Both the position numbers and the translations under genes were made by a program. A stretch of DNA of 64,000 nucleotides, from NCBI RefSeq assembly GCF_003253705.1, contig NZ_QKYU01000004.1, positions 1-64,000 of the forward strand. Direction: 5' to 3'. Source of the DNA: Humitalea rosea. GTDB taxonomy: Bacteria; Pseudomonadota; Alphaproteobacteria; Acetobacterales; Acetobacteraceae. The notes under the pieces are model-generated. The model was not told the origin of the DNA. It made no database searches and saw nothing but the letters and a program-made list of their open reading frames with translations. Position 1 is the stretch's first letter; each line of letters starts with the position of its first letter. This document shows positions 34,473 through 43,443 of this stretch, piece after piece.

Positions 34473-34509
34473 TCTGACGCAGGTCAACGCCAACCATCGG
34501 GAACGCCCC

Positions 34510-35280
34510 ATGCCCAGCACCGAGGACACCTTCCGCACGCGCCTTGCGCGCGGCGATCGCCTGGTCGGCAGCTTCATCAAGACGCCCACGCTGCACGCGA
34601 CCGAGATCCTCGGCTCCATCGGCTTCGACTTCGTGGTGGTGGATGAGGAGCATTCGCCCTTTGACCGTGCCGCCACCGATGCCGCGCTCTTTGCCGCCCG
34701 CGCCACCGGCACCGCCGGCCTGGTGCGCGTGCCCAGCCCGGCGGCGCATCATCTGCTCTCCGTGCTGGATTGCGGCGCCGCCGGCGTTCTGGTGCCGCAT
34801 GTCGCCAGCGCCGCGCTCGCAGCACAGGTCGCCGCCGCCTGCCGCTATCGCGCAGGCAAGCGCGGCTATTCCGGCAGCGTCCGGTCGGCGGGTTATGGCG
34901 GCGGCAAGATGTGGGACTACATCGGCGCCGCCGATGCCGCGACCACCGTCGTCGCGCAGATCGAGGATCCTGAGGCGCTGGACGAGATCGACGCCATCGC
35001 CGCGACGCCAGGCATCGACGCGCTGTTCATCGGCCGTGGCGATCTGACCGCAGCGCTTGGGGCCCCCACCAATGACGCACCGCCGATCCGCGACGCGGTC
35101 GAACGCATCGCCGCCGCCGCGAAGCGCGCCGGCAAGCCGGTGATGGTCTTCGTCGGCAGCATGAAGGAGGCCGAATGGCTGGCCGGCATCGGCGCCACCG
35201 CCTTCGTCTATGCCTCCGACCAAGGCTTCATGAAATCCGCCGCCAGCAAGGCGCTGGCCGATATGCGCGCGCTGGCCTGA
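34510..35280 (+). CDS. HpcH/HpaI family aldolase
   Basis: A 256-residue class II (metal-dependent) aldolase of the HpaI type, which cleaves 4-hydroxy-2-oxo acids to pyruvate and an aldehyde. Motifs: GSFIKTPTLHATEI with FDFVVVDEEHSPFD, VRVPSPAAHHLL, a GAAGVLVPHV segment, VVAQIEDPEALDEID with the metal Glu, and GIDALFIGRGDL with the metal Asp. ATG 34510 follows the operator and an AACGCC leader; ribosome site weak. It is 15 bp upstream of the DUF6282 gene in one operon. The actual substrate may be a malate-like or keto-acid aldol. Confidence 0.9.
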   Translation: MPSTEDTFRTRLARGDRLVGSFIKTPTLHATEILGSIGFDFVVVDEEHSPFDRAATDAALFAARATGTAGLVRVPSPAAHHLLSVLDCGAAGVLVPHVASAALAAQVAAACRYRAGKRGYSGSVRSAGYGGGKMWDYIGAADAATTVVAQIEDPEALDEIDAIAATPGIDALFIGRGDLTAALGAPTNDAPPIRDAVERIAAAAKRAGKPVMVFVGSMKEAEWLAGIGATAFVYASDQGFMKSAASKALADMRALA

Positions 35281-35295
35281 GAGAAGGACGACACC

Positions 35296-36207
35296 ATGCC
35301 ACAAGCCAATCCCGAGCTGATCGAGAGCCTGATGCAGGGCGCCATCGACCTGCATTGCCACAGCGGCCCGTCCGTCATGGCGCGCGCCGTGAACCATGAG
35401 CAGGCGCTGGAACAGGCCGCCGCCGCCGGCATGCGTGCCGTACTGTTCAAGGACCACTACTACCCCACCGGGCCCTTCGTCGATGTGCTGAAGGATGCCG
35501 GCAAGGCGACCAAGGCGGAGCCGATCGGCAGCATCGTGCTGAACAACTCGGTCGGCGGCATCAACCCCTTCGCCGTCGAGCCCGCGGTGAAGACCGGTGC
35601 CAAGGTGGTGTGGATGCCCACCGTCTCGGCGGCGAACCATATCCGCGAAGGACATCGCAAATCCCTGCTGCCGACCAAGGGCAAGATGCTGAAGCAGGTG
35701 GCGCTGACCGTGGTGGATGCGCGCGGCGACCTGCTGGACCCGGTGAAGCATGTGCTCGACATCATCGCCGAGCACGATGTCGTGCTGTCCTGCGGCCATC
35801 TGCATATCAGCGAGGTCTGGCCGCTGTTCGACGAAGCGAAGAAGCGTGGCTGCAACAGGCTTCTGGTGAACCATCCCAGCTACACCGTCGGCGCCTCACT
35901 CTCCGACATGAAGGAGTTGGTGAGCATGGGTGCGTGGATCGAGCATTCGATCTGCATGTTCATCCCGAACCGGATGAAGGTCTATGACGAGGCCTTCCTG
36001 AAGGCGATGATCGAGGCCGCCGGCGTGGACCGGACGTTCTTCGGCTCAGACCTCGGCCAGACCAATGCACCGCTGCCGGTCGAAGGCTTCCGCCAGATCA
36101 TCGGACTGTGCCTCTCGATCGGCTATTCCGAGGAGGATGTGCGCAAGATGGTCGGGACCAATGCCGCGCTACTCGCGGGTCTCGGCACGAACAAGGCGGC
36201 GGCTTAG
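35296..36207 (+). CDS. DUF6282 family metal-dependent hydrolase
   Basis: A 303-residue protein related to amidohydrolase/PHP-like TIM-barrels. Metal motif IDLHCHSGPS at the N-terminus, AVLFKDHYYPTG, then LSCGHLHISEVW, VNHPSYTVG and the late TFFGSDLGQTN with a catalytic-type Asp. Members are annotated only as DUF6282. GAGAAGGA precedes the ATG. Co-transcribed behind the HpaI aldolase, it may open a lactone or amide before aldol cleavage. Catalytic function not proven. Confidence 0.8.
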   Translation: MPQANPELIESLMQGAIDLHCHSGPSVMARAVNHEQALEQAAAAGMRAVLFKDHYYPTGPFVDVLKDAGKATKAEPIGSIVLNNSVGGINPFAVEPAVKTGAKVVWMPTVSAANHIREGHRKSLLPTKGKMLKQVALTVVDARGDLLDPVKHVLDIIAEHDVVLSCGHLHISEVWPLFDEAKKRGCNRLLVNHPSYTVGASLSDMKELVSMGAWIEHSICMFIPNRMKVYDEAFLKAMIEAAGVDRTFFGSDLGQTNAPLPVEGFRQIIGLCLSIGYSEEDVRKMVGTNAALLAGLGTNKAAA

Positions 36208-36367
36208 CGGCCGCAAGGTCCGGTCGGCCACTTCGCTTCAGATGACTTGCGTCGAAGATCACGCGGGCAGCGCCCATCGGTGGGCCCGCGTGTCGAGCGT
36301 GATGGGACAGCAGCGCGCCCGCATTCACGCCGAGAGAGAGTGTGTCGCTCGCGACATGGGATGCACC

Positions 36368-36389
36368 CCGCCGCGGGCACCCGCGGCGG
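36368..36389. terminator. strong GC hairpin between convergent genes
   Basis: Perfect 10-bp arms (CCGCCGCGGG and CCCGCGGCGG) with a 2-base centre, between the DUF6282 stop (36207) and the end of the convergent MarR gene (36398). No T-tract, so it may act as a structural block for both directions. Confidence 0.45.
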
Positions 36390-36397
36390 CCGAGGGA

Positions 36398-36853
36398 TCA
36401 GGCAGCGAGGAGATCCAGATCCGCCCGAAGGCGGTCGGGGTCCGGCAGATGCGCTTCGATGGCGGCATGGGTGGCTTCCCAGATCGGCAGGGCAGCGACG
36501 AGCATCGCACGGCCGGCTGAGGTCAGGCGCAACAGGCGGACGCGCGCATCGCCTGGATCGACGACGCTTTCCAGCAGCCCCCGCCGTTGCAGCGGCTTGA
36601 GGTTGGCCGTCAGGGTCGTCCGGTCGATCGCCAGCAGCGAGGCGACGCTGCCGAGGCTCGCCGGAGCGGGCCGGTTGAGCGACATCAACAGCGAGAACTG
36701 GCCGCTGGTGATGCCGGTGGGCTTGAGCGCGATATCGAAGCGCCGCGCCATCGCCCGCGCCGCCCGCTGGGCATGCAGGCACAGGCAGCTATCCCGGACC
36801 TTGAGCGTGACCGTGAAGGGCAGGTCATCGGCGAGAGCGACAGGCAAAGACAT
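36398..36853 (-). CDS. MarR-family transcriptional regulator
   Basis: A 151-residue winged-helix repressor: LCLHAQRAARAMARRFDIALKPTGITSGQFSLLMSL, then LGSVASLLAIDRTTLTANLKPLQRRGLLE as recognition helix and wing, RVRLLRLTSAGRAML. The start could be 36853 or an ATG 17 codons earlier (36904); the former fits the family length. MarR repressors respond to phenolic or electrophilic compounds. A perfect palindrome lies upstream, between it and the divergent DUF1428/VOC operon, which it likely represses. Confidence 0.88.
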   Translation of the reverse strand: MSLPVALADDLPFTVTLKVRDSCLCLHAQRAARAMARRFDIALKPTGITSGQFSLLMSLNRPAPASLGSVASLLAIDRTTLTANLKPLQRRGLLESVVDPGDARVRLLRLTSAGRAMLVAALPIWEATHAAIEAHLPDPDRLRADLDLLAA

Positions 36854-36956
36854 CGGCGGCCTTATTCGAGGACGAGCAAGCGCGGGAGGGTCGTGGACTG
36901 CCATGGCCTCGACATCATCGAATGAAGTCGGAGGTTGACACCCGGCCCCCATATAC

Positions 36957-36968
36957 GTTGATATCAAC
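36957..36968. promoter_or_regulatory. MarR-type operator palindrome
   Basis: GTTGATATCAAC, a perfect 12-bp palindrome with AT-rich flanks (TAC before, ATTA after), between the divergent MarR and DUF1428 genes. MarR dimers usually bind such short AT-rich palindromes. Binding is inferred. Confidence 0.7.
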
Positions 36969-37132
36969 ATTACTGGGTAGCGTCAAAGACGGAGGCATGG
37001 CGAACCCCCGGAAAGAGCTTCGGTCGACGAAGCCAAACAACGACAGCCCCTCTCGCATCGCGAGGCGCCGCGCCGCGCCGACAAAGCTCGCCTATGCCGG
37101 TGCCATCTGAACCACGGATCAGGAGATTGGAC

Positions 37133-37486
37133 ATGAAGTATGTGGAAGGCTTCGTCGCGGCCGTGCCGCTGGCCAACAAGGATGAATACGTCAGGCATGC
37201 CGCGCAGGCAGCACCCATGTTCAAGGAATTCGGCGCGACCCGTATCGTCGAATGCTGGGGCGATGATGTGCCCGATGGCAAGATCACCGATTTCCGCAGC
37301 GCGGTGAAGGCGCAGGACGGCGAGGTCGTCATCTTCAGCTGGATCGAATACCCCTCCAAGGAGGTCCGCGACGCCGCGAACCAGAAGATGATGTCCGATC
37401 CTCGCATGAAGGAGATGGGCGAGCAGATGCCCTTCGACGGCAAGCGGATGATCTTCGGCGGCTTCGCGCCGGTCCTCGACGTTTAG
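37133..37486 (+). CDS. DUF1428 family protein
   Basis: A 117-residue ferredoxin-like-fold protein starting MKYVEGFVAAVPLANKDEY, with VECWGDDVPDGKITDF and DPRMKEMGEQMPFDGKRM, the typical DUF1428 ending. Function unknown; the fold resembles dimeric alpha-beta barrel proteins. First gene of an operon with two VOC proteins, 10 bp before the first, under the probable MarR palindrome at 36957-36968. The ATG at 37133 has AGGAGA upstream. Confidence 0.88.
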   Translation: MKYVEGFVAAVPLANKDEYVRHAAQAAPMFKEFGATRIVECWGDDVPDGKITDFRSAVKAQDGEVVIFSWIEYPSKEVRDAANQKMMSDPRMKEMGEQMPFDGKRMIFGGFAPVLDV

Positions 37487-37496
37487 GGAGAGGAAC

Positions 37497-38273
37497 ATGA
37501 CCAATCGGCACGGCGACTTCATCTGGTACGAGTTGCTCACATCGGATCAGGACGCGGCCGCCACCTTCTATGGCGCCGTGGTCGGCTGGCAGTCGCGCGC
37601 CGTCGAGGGCGCGGCGCATGGCTACCGGATCTTCGGCATCGCCGGCGCCGATGTCGGCGGATCGATGACGCTGCCAGCCGAGGCGGCCCAGGCGGGTGGG
37701 CGGCCAGGATGGCTCGGCTATATCGCGGTCGATGATGTGGACGCGGCGGCGGCGGCCATCGTCGCCGCAGGCGGCGCGCAGCACATCCCACCGACCGACA
37801 TCCCCGGCATCGGCCGCTTCGCGATGCTGGCCGATCCGCAGGGCGGGATCTTCTACGTCATGCGCGGGATGGCGGCCGGCACCAGCACCGCCTTCGCCCC
37901 GGGGATGGTCGGGCACTGCCATTGGAACGAGCTTGCCACCAGCGACCAGCCGGCGGCCCTTGCCTTCTACGGCACGCAATTCGGCTGGCGGAAAGGCGAT
38001 GTGATGCCGATGGGCGAGATGGGCGACTACCAGTTCCTCACCCATCACGACGTTGGGCTGGGCGCGGTGATGACCCGGCCGGAGGGCGGCCCGTCCCCGA
38101 TGTGGCGGTTCTATTTCGGCGTCCCGGATATCGACGCCGCGGCGCGTGCCATCGACGAGAAGGGCGGGACGATCCACCACGGCCCGTCAGAGGTGCCAGG
38201 CGGCATCTTCGTCATCGTCGGCAGCGATCCCCAGGGCGCCATGTTCGGCGTCGTGGGTCCACGCAAGGCCTGA
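37497..38273 (+). CDS. VOC family protein with two glyoxalase-like domains
   Basis: A 258-residue protein made of two vicinal oxygen chelate modules (residues about 5-125 and 135-255). Each begins with a similar ELxTSDQ-AA-FYG pattern (WYELLTSDQDAAATFYG and WNELATSDQPAALAFYG) and ends in a GG-hydrophobic FxxxDPQG segment, so the protein arose by internal duplication. VOC proteins include glyoxalases, dioxygenases and antibiotic-binding proteins; this pattern is close to 27-kDa antigen-type hydroxylase relatives. Second gene of the operon, 10 bp after DUF1428. Confidence 0.88.
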   Translation: MTNRHGDFIWYELLTSDQDAAATFYGAVVGWQSRAVEGAAHGYRIFGIAGADVGGSMTLPAEAAQAGGRPGWLGYIAVDDVDAAAAAIVAAGGAQHIPPTDIPGIGRFAMLADPQGGIFYVMRGMAAGTSTAFAPGMVGHCHWNELATSDQPAALAFYGTQFGWRKGDVMPMGEMGDYQFLTHHDVGLGAVMTRPEGGPSPMWRFYFGVPDIDAAARAIDEKGGTIHHGPSEVPGGIFVIVGSDPQGAMFGVVGPRKA

Positions 38274-38276
38274 ACC

Positions 38277-38759
38277 ATGCCCAAGGTCACGCAGCATCTC
38301 TGGTTCGCGACGGAGATGGACGCGGCGGTTCGCTTCTACACCTCGCTCATCCCCGGCTCGGCGCTGGAATGGGCCACCTCCCTGCAGGCCGACAGCCCGA
38401 GCGGCCCGGCGGGCAGCGTCAGGATCGCGGCCTTCACCATCGGAGATCAGCGTTACCGGGCGATCGAGGCCGGCCCGCTCGATCCCTTCAACCACAGCTT
38501 CTCGATTGTGGTCGAATGCGACGACCAGGCCGAAATCGACCGGCTTTGGGAGGCTCTCAAGGAGGGCGGCACGGTCGAGCAATGCGGCTGGCTGCGGGAT
38601 CGCTGGGGCCTGTGCTGGCAGATCATCCCCAGCCGGCTCGGCGCCCTGATGAACGACCCCGATCCGGCAAAGGCCCGGCGCGTCGCCGAGGCCATGCTCA
38701 AGATGGTGAAGTTCGACATCGCCGGGTTGGAGGCTGCGGCCCGGGGCGAGCTGCCCTGA
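38277..38759 (+). CDS. VOC family protein (PhnB-like)
   Basis: A 160-residue PhnB-like VOC protein: QHLWFATEMDAAVRFYTSLIPGS, FNHSFSIVVECDDQAEIDRLWEAL, GGTVEQCGWLRDRWGLCWQIIP. The family (often called 3-demethylubiquinone-9 3-methyltransferase-like) has unclear chemistry. It starts 3 bp after the first VOC gene, so both are translated from one message. Confidence 0.88.
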   Translation: MPKVTQHLWFATEMDAAVRFYTSLIPGSALEWATSLQADSPSGPAGSVRIAAFTIGDQRYRAIEAGPLDPFNHSFSIVVECDDQAEIDRLWEALKEGGTVEQCGWLRDRWGLCWQIIPSRLGALMNDPDPAKARRVAEAMLKMVKFDIAGLEAAARGELP

Positions 38760-39028
38760 GGGCCCAGGACCGCTCTCGCTGGCCTGCCCATACGCGACCG
38801 TGACCCGTGAAACCCCCGCCAGAAGCCAATCGCCGGTGGCCTTTCTGGCCAAGCTGTGAAAGATCCAGCATCTACTTGAAACCTTGGCTTGCCCCATCTC
38901 GTTGGTACAGGGCCTAAGTCACCGGGCTTCATTAGAGGCGCAATCGGAACAATGTATTTTGACAATGACTGGCCAGGACGGCCGCTCCCCGCATCTTCTT
39001 GCGGCGGCCAGCCCCGGCAGCGTCGGGC
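38760..39028. other. intergenic stretch before the polysaccharide locus
   Basis: About 270 bp, clearly less GC-rich around 38860-38960 than the flanks, without a supportable gene. It should hold the rfbA promoter; a TTGACA string at 38958-38963 is present but no matching -10 box at proper distance. Nothing else recognised. Confidence 0.4.
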
Positions 39029-39910
39029 ATGAAGGGGATCATCCTCGCTGGTGGTTCCGGCAGCCGGTTACATCCCATGACCCTCGCCGCCTCGAAGCAG
39101 CTGCTTCCGGTCTATGACAAGCCGATGGTCTATTACCCGCTCGGCACGCTGATGCTGGCCGGTATCCGCGACGTGCTGGTGATCTCCACGCCGACCGACC
39201 TGCCCTCCTTCCGCCGCCTGCTGGGTGATGGCAGAAGCTTTGGCATCACCATCTCCTATGCTGAACAGCCCTCCCCCGATGGCCTCGCCCAGGCCTTCCT
39301 GATCGGTGAGGAGTGGTTGGGCGGAGAGGCCTGCGCCCTCGCCCTCGGCGACAACATCATCTACGGCGAGGGCCTGTCCGATCGCCTCATGGCCGCCGCG
39401 CGCCGTGCCGAGGAGGGCGAGGCGACCATCTTCGGCTACCGCGTCGCCGACCCGGAACGCTATGGCGTCGCCGAATTCGACGCCGGGGGCCGCGTCTTCT
39501 CGCTGGAGGAGAAGCCGAAGGTCCCGAAATCCGACTGGGCGGTGATCGGCGTGTATTTCTACGACCGCCGGGTCACGGAACTGGCCAAGGGCATCACCCC
39601 CTCCGCCCGCGGCGAGCTTGAGATCACCGACCTCAACGCGCTCTACATGCGGGATGGCACGCTGCGCGCCGAGCAGCTTGGCCGTGGCTGCGCCTGGCTC
39701 GATGCCGGCACGCCGACCAGCCTACTCCAGGCCGCGACCTTTGTGCAGACGGTCCAGGAGCGGCAGGGCCTCCAGGTCGGCTGCCCCGAGGAAATCGCCT
39801 TCCGCCGCGGCTTCCTGGATGCGGCACAGCTACGGGACCGTGGACTGGCGCTCGGCAAGACCGCCTATGGCGCCTATCTTCTCGAACTCGCGGACGGGTC
39901 GCACGCATGA
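39029..39910 (+). CDS. rfbA: glucose-1-phosphate thymidylyltransferase
   Basis: RfbA makes dTDP-glucose from glucose-1-phosphate and dTTP, the first step to dTDP-L-rhamnose. The 293-residue product begins [19 protein letters not shown], the nucleotide loop, with [16 protein letters not shown] next, [10 protein letters not shown] for metal binding, and [18 protein letters not shown], all canonical. Length normal. First of three overlapping genes rfbA, rfbC and rfbD. It overlaps rfbC by 4 bp (ATGA). Confidence 0.96.
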   Translation: MKGIILAGGSGSRLHPMTLAASKQLLPVYDKPMVYYPLGTLMLAGIRDVLVISTPTDLPSFRRLLGDGRSFGITISYAEQPSPDGLAQAFLIGEEWLGGEACALALGDNIIYGEGLSDRLMAAARRAEEGEATIFGYRVADPERYGVAEFDAGGRVFSLEEKPKVPKSDWAVIGVYFYDRRVTELAKGITPSARGELEITDLNALYMRDGTLRAEQLGRGCAWLDAGTPTSLLQAATFVQTVQERQGLQVGCPEEIAFRRGFLDAAQLRDRGLALGKTAYGAYLLELADGSHA

Positions 39911-40473
39911 AGGTCACACCGCAATCGATCCCCGACGTCCTGCTGATCCAGCCCAAGCGCTTCGACGATCCTCGTGGCTTCTTCAGCGAGGTCTGGAAGC
40001 GCAGCGCGCTTGAGGCCGCGGGGATGCAGGTGGAGTTCGTGCAGGACAACCACTCACTGTCTCGCGAAGTCGGCGTGCTGCGGGGCCTGCATTTCCAGCG
40101 GGCGCCGCATGCCCAGGGCAAGCTCGTCCGCGTGCTGCGCGGGCGCATCTTCGACATCGCCGTCGATATCCGCGAGGGCAGCCCCACCTATCTGCAGACC
40201 GTCGCGGTCGAGCTTTCGGCCGAGAACTGGCAGCAGCTCTGGATCCCGCGCGGCTTCGCGCATGGCTTCCTGACGCTGGAGCCGGATACCGAGGTCTTCT
40301 ACAAGGTGGATGCCGAATACAACCGCGAGGCCGATGGCGGCATCGCCTGGGACGACCCGGCGCTCGGCATCGACTGGCCGCTGCCGCCCGGCGGCCCGGT
40401 GCTGTCCGACAAGGACCGCGTCGCCCCCCTCCTCGCCGATCTGGCGCCGGTGTTCCCGAAGGGCTCGGTCTGA
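39907..40473 (+). CDS. rfbC: dTDP-4-dehydrorhamnose 3,5-epimerase
   Basis: A 188-residue RmlC cupin. The catalytic His stands in GVLRGLHFQ (near residue 63) and the Tyr in [32 protein letters not shown] is diagnostic. It double-epimerises dTDP-4-keto-6-deoxyglucose. The start overlaps rfbA by 4 bp; the stop overlaps rfbD by one base (TGATG). Confidence 0.96.
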   Translation: MKVTPQSIPDVLLIQPKRFDDPRGFFSEVWKRSALEAAGMQVEFVQDNHSLSREVGVLRGLHFQRAPHAQGKLVRVLRGRIFDIAVDIREGSPTYLQTVAVELSAENWQQLWIPRGFAHGFLTLEPDTEVFYKVDAEYNREADGGIAWDDPALGIDWPLPPGGPVLSDKDRVAPLLADLAPVFPKGSV

Positions 40474-41363
40474 TGCGGCGCATCCTGGTCACCGGCCAAG
40501 GCGGCCAGTTGGCGACGGGCCTGGCCGATAGCCTGCCCGCCCAGGGCTTCGAGGCGATCCTGGTCGGCCAGCCCGATTTCGAATTCGATCGGCCGGAGAC
40601 CGTGCGCGCGGCCTTCGCCCGGCACCGCCCCGATGCCGTGGTGAATTGCGCGGCCTGGACGGCCGTGGATGCCGCCGAGGAGGATGAGGCCGGCGCCTTC
40701 CGCGCCAATGCGCTCGGCCCGGCGCTGCTCGCCGGGCTCTGCGCCGGGGCGGGCATCCCGCTGATCCAGATCGGCACCGACTATGTTTATGACGGGCGCA
40801 AGGGCACGCCTTACGTCGAGACGGATATGCCCAACCCGCTCAGCACCTATGGCCGCACCAAGCTCGCCGGCGAATGGGCGGCGCTGGCCGGCAATCCGAT
40901 GACGGTGATCCTGCGCACCGCCTGGGTGTTCAGCCCGGTGGGGCGGAATTTCGTCAAGACCATGCTGGCCGTGGGCGCGCAGCGGCCCGAGCTGCGCGTC
41001 GTCGCCGACCAGCATGGCAACCCGACCGCCGCCCCGGATCTGGCCGATGCCATCGCGGCCGTGCTGGCGCGGGTGCAGGCCACGGGATGGCAGCCGGCCT
41101 ATCGCGGCGTCTTCCACGCGACGGCACCCGATGGCACGGATTGGCACGCTTTCGCCGTCGCCATCTTCGACGCCGCCCGCGCCATGGGTGGCCCTGGCCC
41201 CAGCGTGCAGGCGATCACCACCGCCGATTACCCGACGAAGGCGGTGCGCCCCGCCGATGGCAGGCTGGACACCAGCCGCCTGGCCGAGGTGTTTGGCGTG
41301 ACCCTGCCGCCGTGGCGGCAGGGCCTCGCGCGGGTCATGCGCGCTCTGCGAGCCCCGCAATAG
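40473..41363 (+). CDS. rfbD: dTDP-4-dehydrorhamnose reductase
   Basis: A 296-residue NAD(P)-dependent SDR of the RmlD type. RRILVTGQGGQLATGLA is the nucleotide motif, DAVVNCAAWTAVDAAEEDE is highly conserved, then IGTDYVYDGRKGTPYVE and STYGRTKLAGE with catalytic Tyr and Lys. It makes the final dTDP-L-rhamnose. The 3' end overlaps, on the opposite strand, the end of the leftward glycosyltransferase by 29 bp. The dehydratase gene rfbB that completes the set is not in this window. Confidence 0.95.
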   Translation: MRRILVTGQGGQLATGLADSLPAQGFEAILVGQPDFEFDRPETVRAAFARHRPDAVVNCAAWTAVDAAEEDEAGAFRANALGPALLAGLCAGAGIPLIQIGTDYVYDGRKGTPYVETDMPNPLSTYGRTKLAGEWAALAGNPMTVILRTAWVFSPVGRNFVKTMLAVGAQRPELRVVADQHGNPTAAPDLADAIAAVLARVQATGWQPAYRGVFHATAPDGTDWHAFAVAIFDAARAMGGPGPSVQAITTADYPTKAVRPADGRLDTSRLAEVFGVTLPPWRQGLARVMRALRAPQ

Positions 41364-43443
41364 GCGCCGCGGTCGCGGCCGTGCGGGGCGGGAAGGCCGC
41401 CTCCCAATGCCGCATCGCATCCAGGCTGAGGTTGGGGTTGTGGAAGGGGTCCGCGTCCAGCACCCCGGCCCAGCGGTGCACCATCCGGGCGACCTCGCCC
41501 TGGTAGAACGGGCGGCGGTCGCCACCGTAATGCGAGCCGTAGGTCTGCAACTCCAGATGCCACAGCTCGGCCTGCGGGGCATAGATCACCGCATAGCCAA
41601 GCTCTCCGATCCGCAGCGCCAGATCGACGTCGTTGAACGCGCTCGGGTAGCCCTCGTCGAGCCCGCCGACCTGCTCCAGCAGCGAGCGCCGCACCAGCAT
41701 GCAGGCGCCCGTCACCGCCGAGACCTGCTGCGGCAATACCGCGCGCGACATGTAGCCGGGCGACCCGCGAGGCAGGCCGCGATGCGCGTGGTCGCAGACC
41801 TCGGACAGACCCATGATGACGCCGCCATGTTGGAGCGTGCCATTGGGATAGACCAGCCGCGCGCCCACGATCCCCACCGCCGGCTCGCTCAGGAACGCCA
41901 CCATCCAGCGCAGCCAATCCGCCCGTATCGGTGAGACATCGTCGTTCAGCAGCAGGACGTGTTCGCCCTGCGTGCGCGCCAGGATCTGGTTGTTCACCCG
42001 GGAGAAGTTGAAGCTCTCGGCCTGGATCAGCGTCACCGTCGCATTCGGAAAGACGCGTATCGCGGCCGCCGCCTGTTCCTGCGCCGCATCGAGCGGCCCG
42101 TCCTGGGCGATGGCGACATGCAGGTCGAGGTCGGGGTAGTCGGTGTCCCGCAGGATCGCGGTGATGCACTCCAGGCAATGCGCCTGGCGCAAGGTCGAGG
42201 GGATGATGACCGTGACGCGCCCCAAGGGCGCCGTATCGCGCAGCCCAAGCGTTACCGGCCAGCCCGGCCTGGCCGTGAAGGGCGCGCCGATACGGGCAAG
42301 ATGTGCCGCGACGACAGAGGCCAGCGCATCGGGATTCGCGGCCACCGTCTCCGGATGGCGATGGGACAGGATGTAGGGAATGCGCTGGCTGAAGCCCCCC
42401 TCACCCGCCTCCTGCCGCCGCAGCCAGAGGCCCAGCCGCACCGCCTCGGCCGATCCCGCGTCATCGTCGCGCAGCTGATCGAGCAGGGTGCCCCGTGCCA
42501 CCAGCCACAGCCCACGCGACAGCGTTCCCGACAGCATCAGCATGTGATTGGGCGTCGGCTTGAAGGATGGCGACATCCGCTCTCCCTGCGCCGTGATCTC
42601 GTCCTCATCGGCAATCGCGATGTCAGGCCGGCCCAGGCGGGCGAGTTCGGTGGCGGCCATCGCGGTCGCGTGGGGGGGGAGCGTCTCACCAGCCTGGAGG
42701 ATGCCGATGTAGTCGGCGGGCAGCCCCGAGACCGCCGCCCGAAGTGCGGCACCATCCTCCAGCACCACCCGCACGGGGGGCACGTATTGCGCGTCCAGGC
42801 TCTGGAGTGTGCGCGCCAGCGCCGCGGCCCCGGCGCGCCCGATCACCGCATAGGCGATGGCGCAGTCCTTGGGGGGCGGCGGGAAATCCGCCTCGGTCCA
42901 GGTATCGAACAGCGCCACCCAGGCCGCATGGCCCTGGTCGTCATAGGCGCGCGCCGACACGGCCAGCACGTCGCGGATCCGGTCGCGCAGGGCATTCCGG
43001 GTGAGCGGCAGCGGTCGGGCCACCAGCCCCGCCACCGCCGCCGGGCGCCGCGCGAGCATCCGCGCCGCGGCCCGCCATCGGGGCATGGGGCGACAGGAGA
43101 GCCCCGTCGCCATCACCGATGCCGCAGCGGTGCCGACGGCGGTCAGGCGCAGCTCGGCGGCATCAGCCGGCAGGAAGCAGATCGCGCCGAAGCGGTGCGG
43201 GAAGCGACCGGCCCAGCCTGGCGCCGGGCCCAGGCGGATGCTGCGCGCGACCTGCGTGCCGCTTGCGGTGAAGAAGCCGACGAGGGCCAGCGCGCCCGCC
43301 ATGCCGGTGAGCGCAACCTCGATCCAGGCCCAGCTTCCGCGAAGGCGCGCATCCAGCCGCAGGGACAGCAACGCATGGGGCTGGCGCCGAAGCTGCGGCG
43401 CCAACGCCTCGGGGCTGGGCCTGACGGCCGCGTTCACGGTCAT
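41335..43443 (-). CDS. GT2-family glycosyltransferase (large, two-part)
   Basis: A 702-residue protein. The C-terminal half (from about residue 410) is a GT2 domain: RVTVIIPSTLRQAHCLECI, VLLLNDDVSPIRADWL with DD as metal ligand, and FNDVDLALRIGELGYAVIYAPQAELWHLE. The N-terminal 400 residues contain a divergent GT-A-like module (CAIAYAVIGRAGAAALARTLQSLD, IAIADEDEITAQG) without clear active-site motifs, similar to O-antigen/rhamnan-type glycosyltransferases with a degenerate first domain. The ATG at 43443 overlaps the upstream epimerase gene stop by 4 bp. It is the last gene of the leftward operon. Confidence 0.88.
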   Translation of the reverse strand: MTVNAAVRPSPEALAPQLRRQPHALLSLRLDARLRGSWAWIEVALTGMAGALALVGFFTASGTQVARSIRLGPAPGWAGRFPHRFGAICFLPADAAELRLTAVGTAAASVMATGLSCRPMPRWRAAARMLARRPAAVAGLVARPLPLTRNALRDRIRDVLAVSARAYDDQGHAAWVALFDTWTEADFPPPPKDCAIAYAVIGRAGAAALARTLQSLDAQYVPPVRVVLEDGAALRAAVSGLPADYIGILQAGETLPPHATAMAATELARLGRPDIAIADEDEITAQGERMSPSFKPTPNHMLMLSGTLSRGLWLVARGTLLDQLRDDDAGSAEAVRLGLWLRRQEAGEGGFSQRIPYILSHRHPETVAANPDALASVVAAHLARIGAPFTARPGWPVTLGLRDTAPLGRVTVIIPSTLRQAHCLECITAILRDTDYPDLDLHVAIAQDGPLDAAQEQAAAAIRVFPNATVTLIQAESFNFSRVNNQILARTQGEHVLLLNDDVSPIRADWLRWMVAFLSEPAVGIVGARLVYPNGTLQHGGVIMGLSEVCDHAHRGLPRGSPGYMSRAVLPQQVSAVTGACMLVRRSLLEQVGGLDEGYPSAFNDVDLALRIGELGYAVIYAPQAELWHLELQTYGSHYGGDRRPFYQGEVARMVHRWAGVLDADPFHNPNLSLDAMRHWEAAFPPRTAATAAPIAGLAERA

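Noticed and set aside
32337-34646. 770-codon open frame on the plus strand opposite the cupin and IclR genes
   Set aside because: Antisense shadow in GC-rich coding DNA; the minus-strand genes have clear domains, starts and operators.
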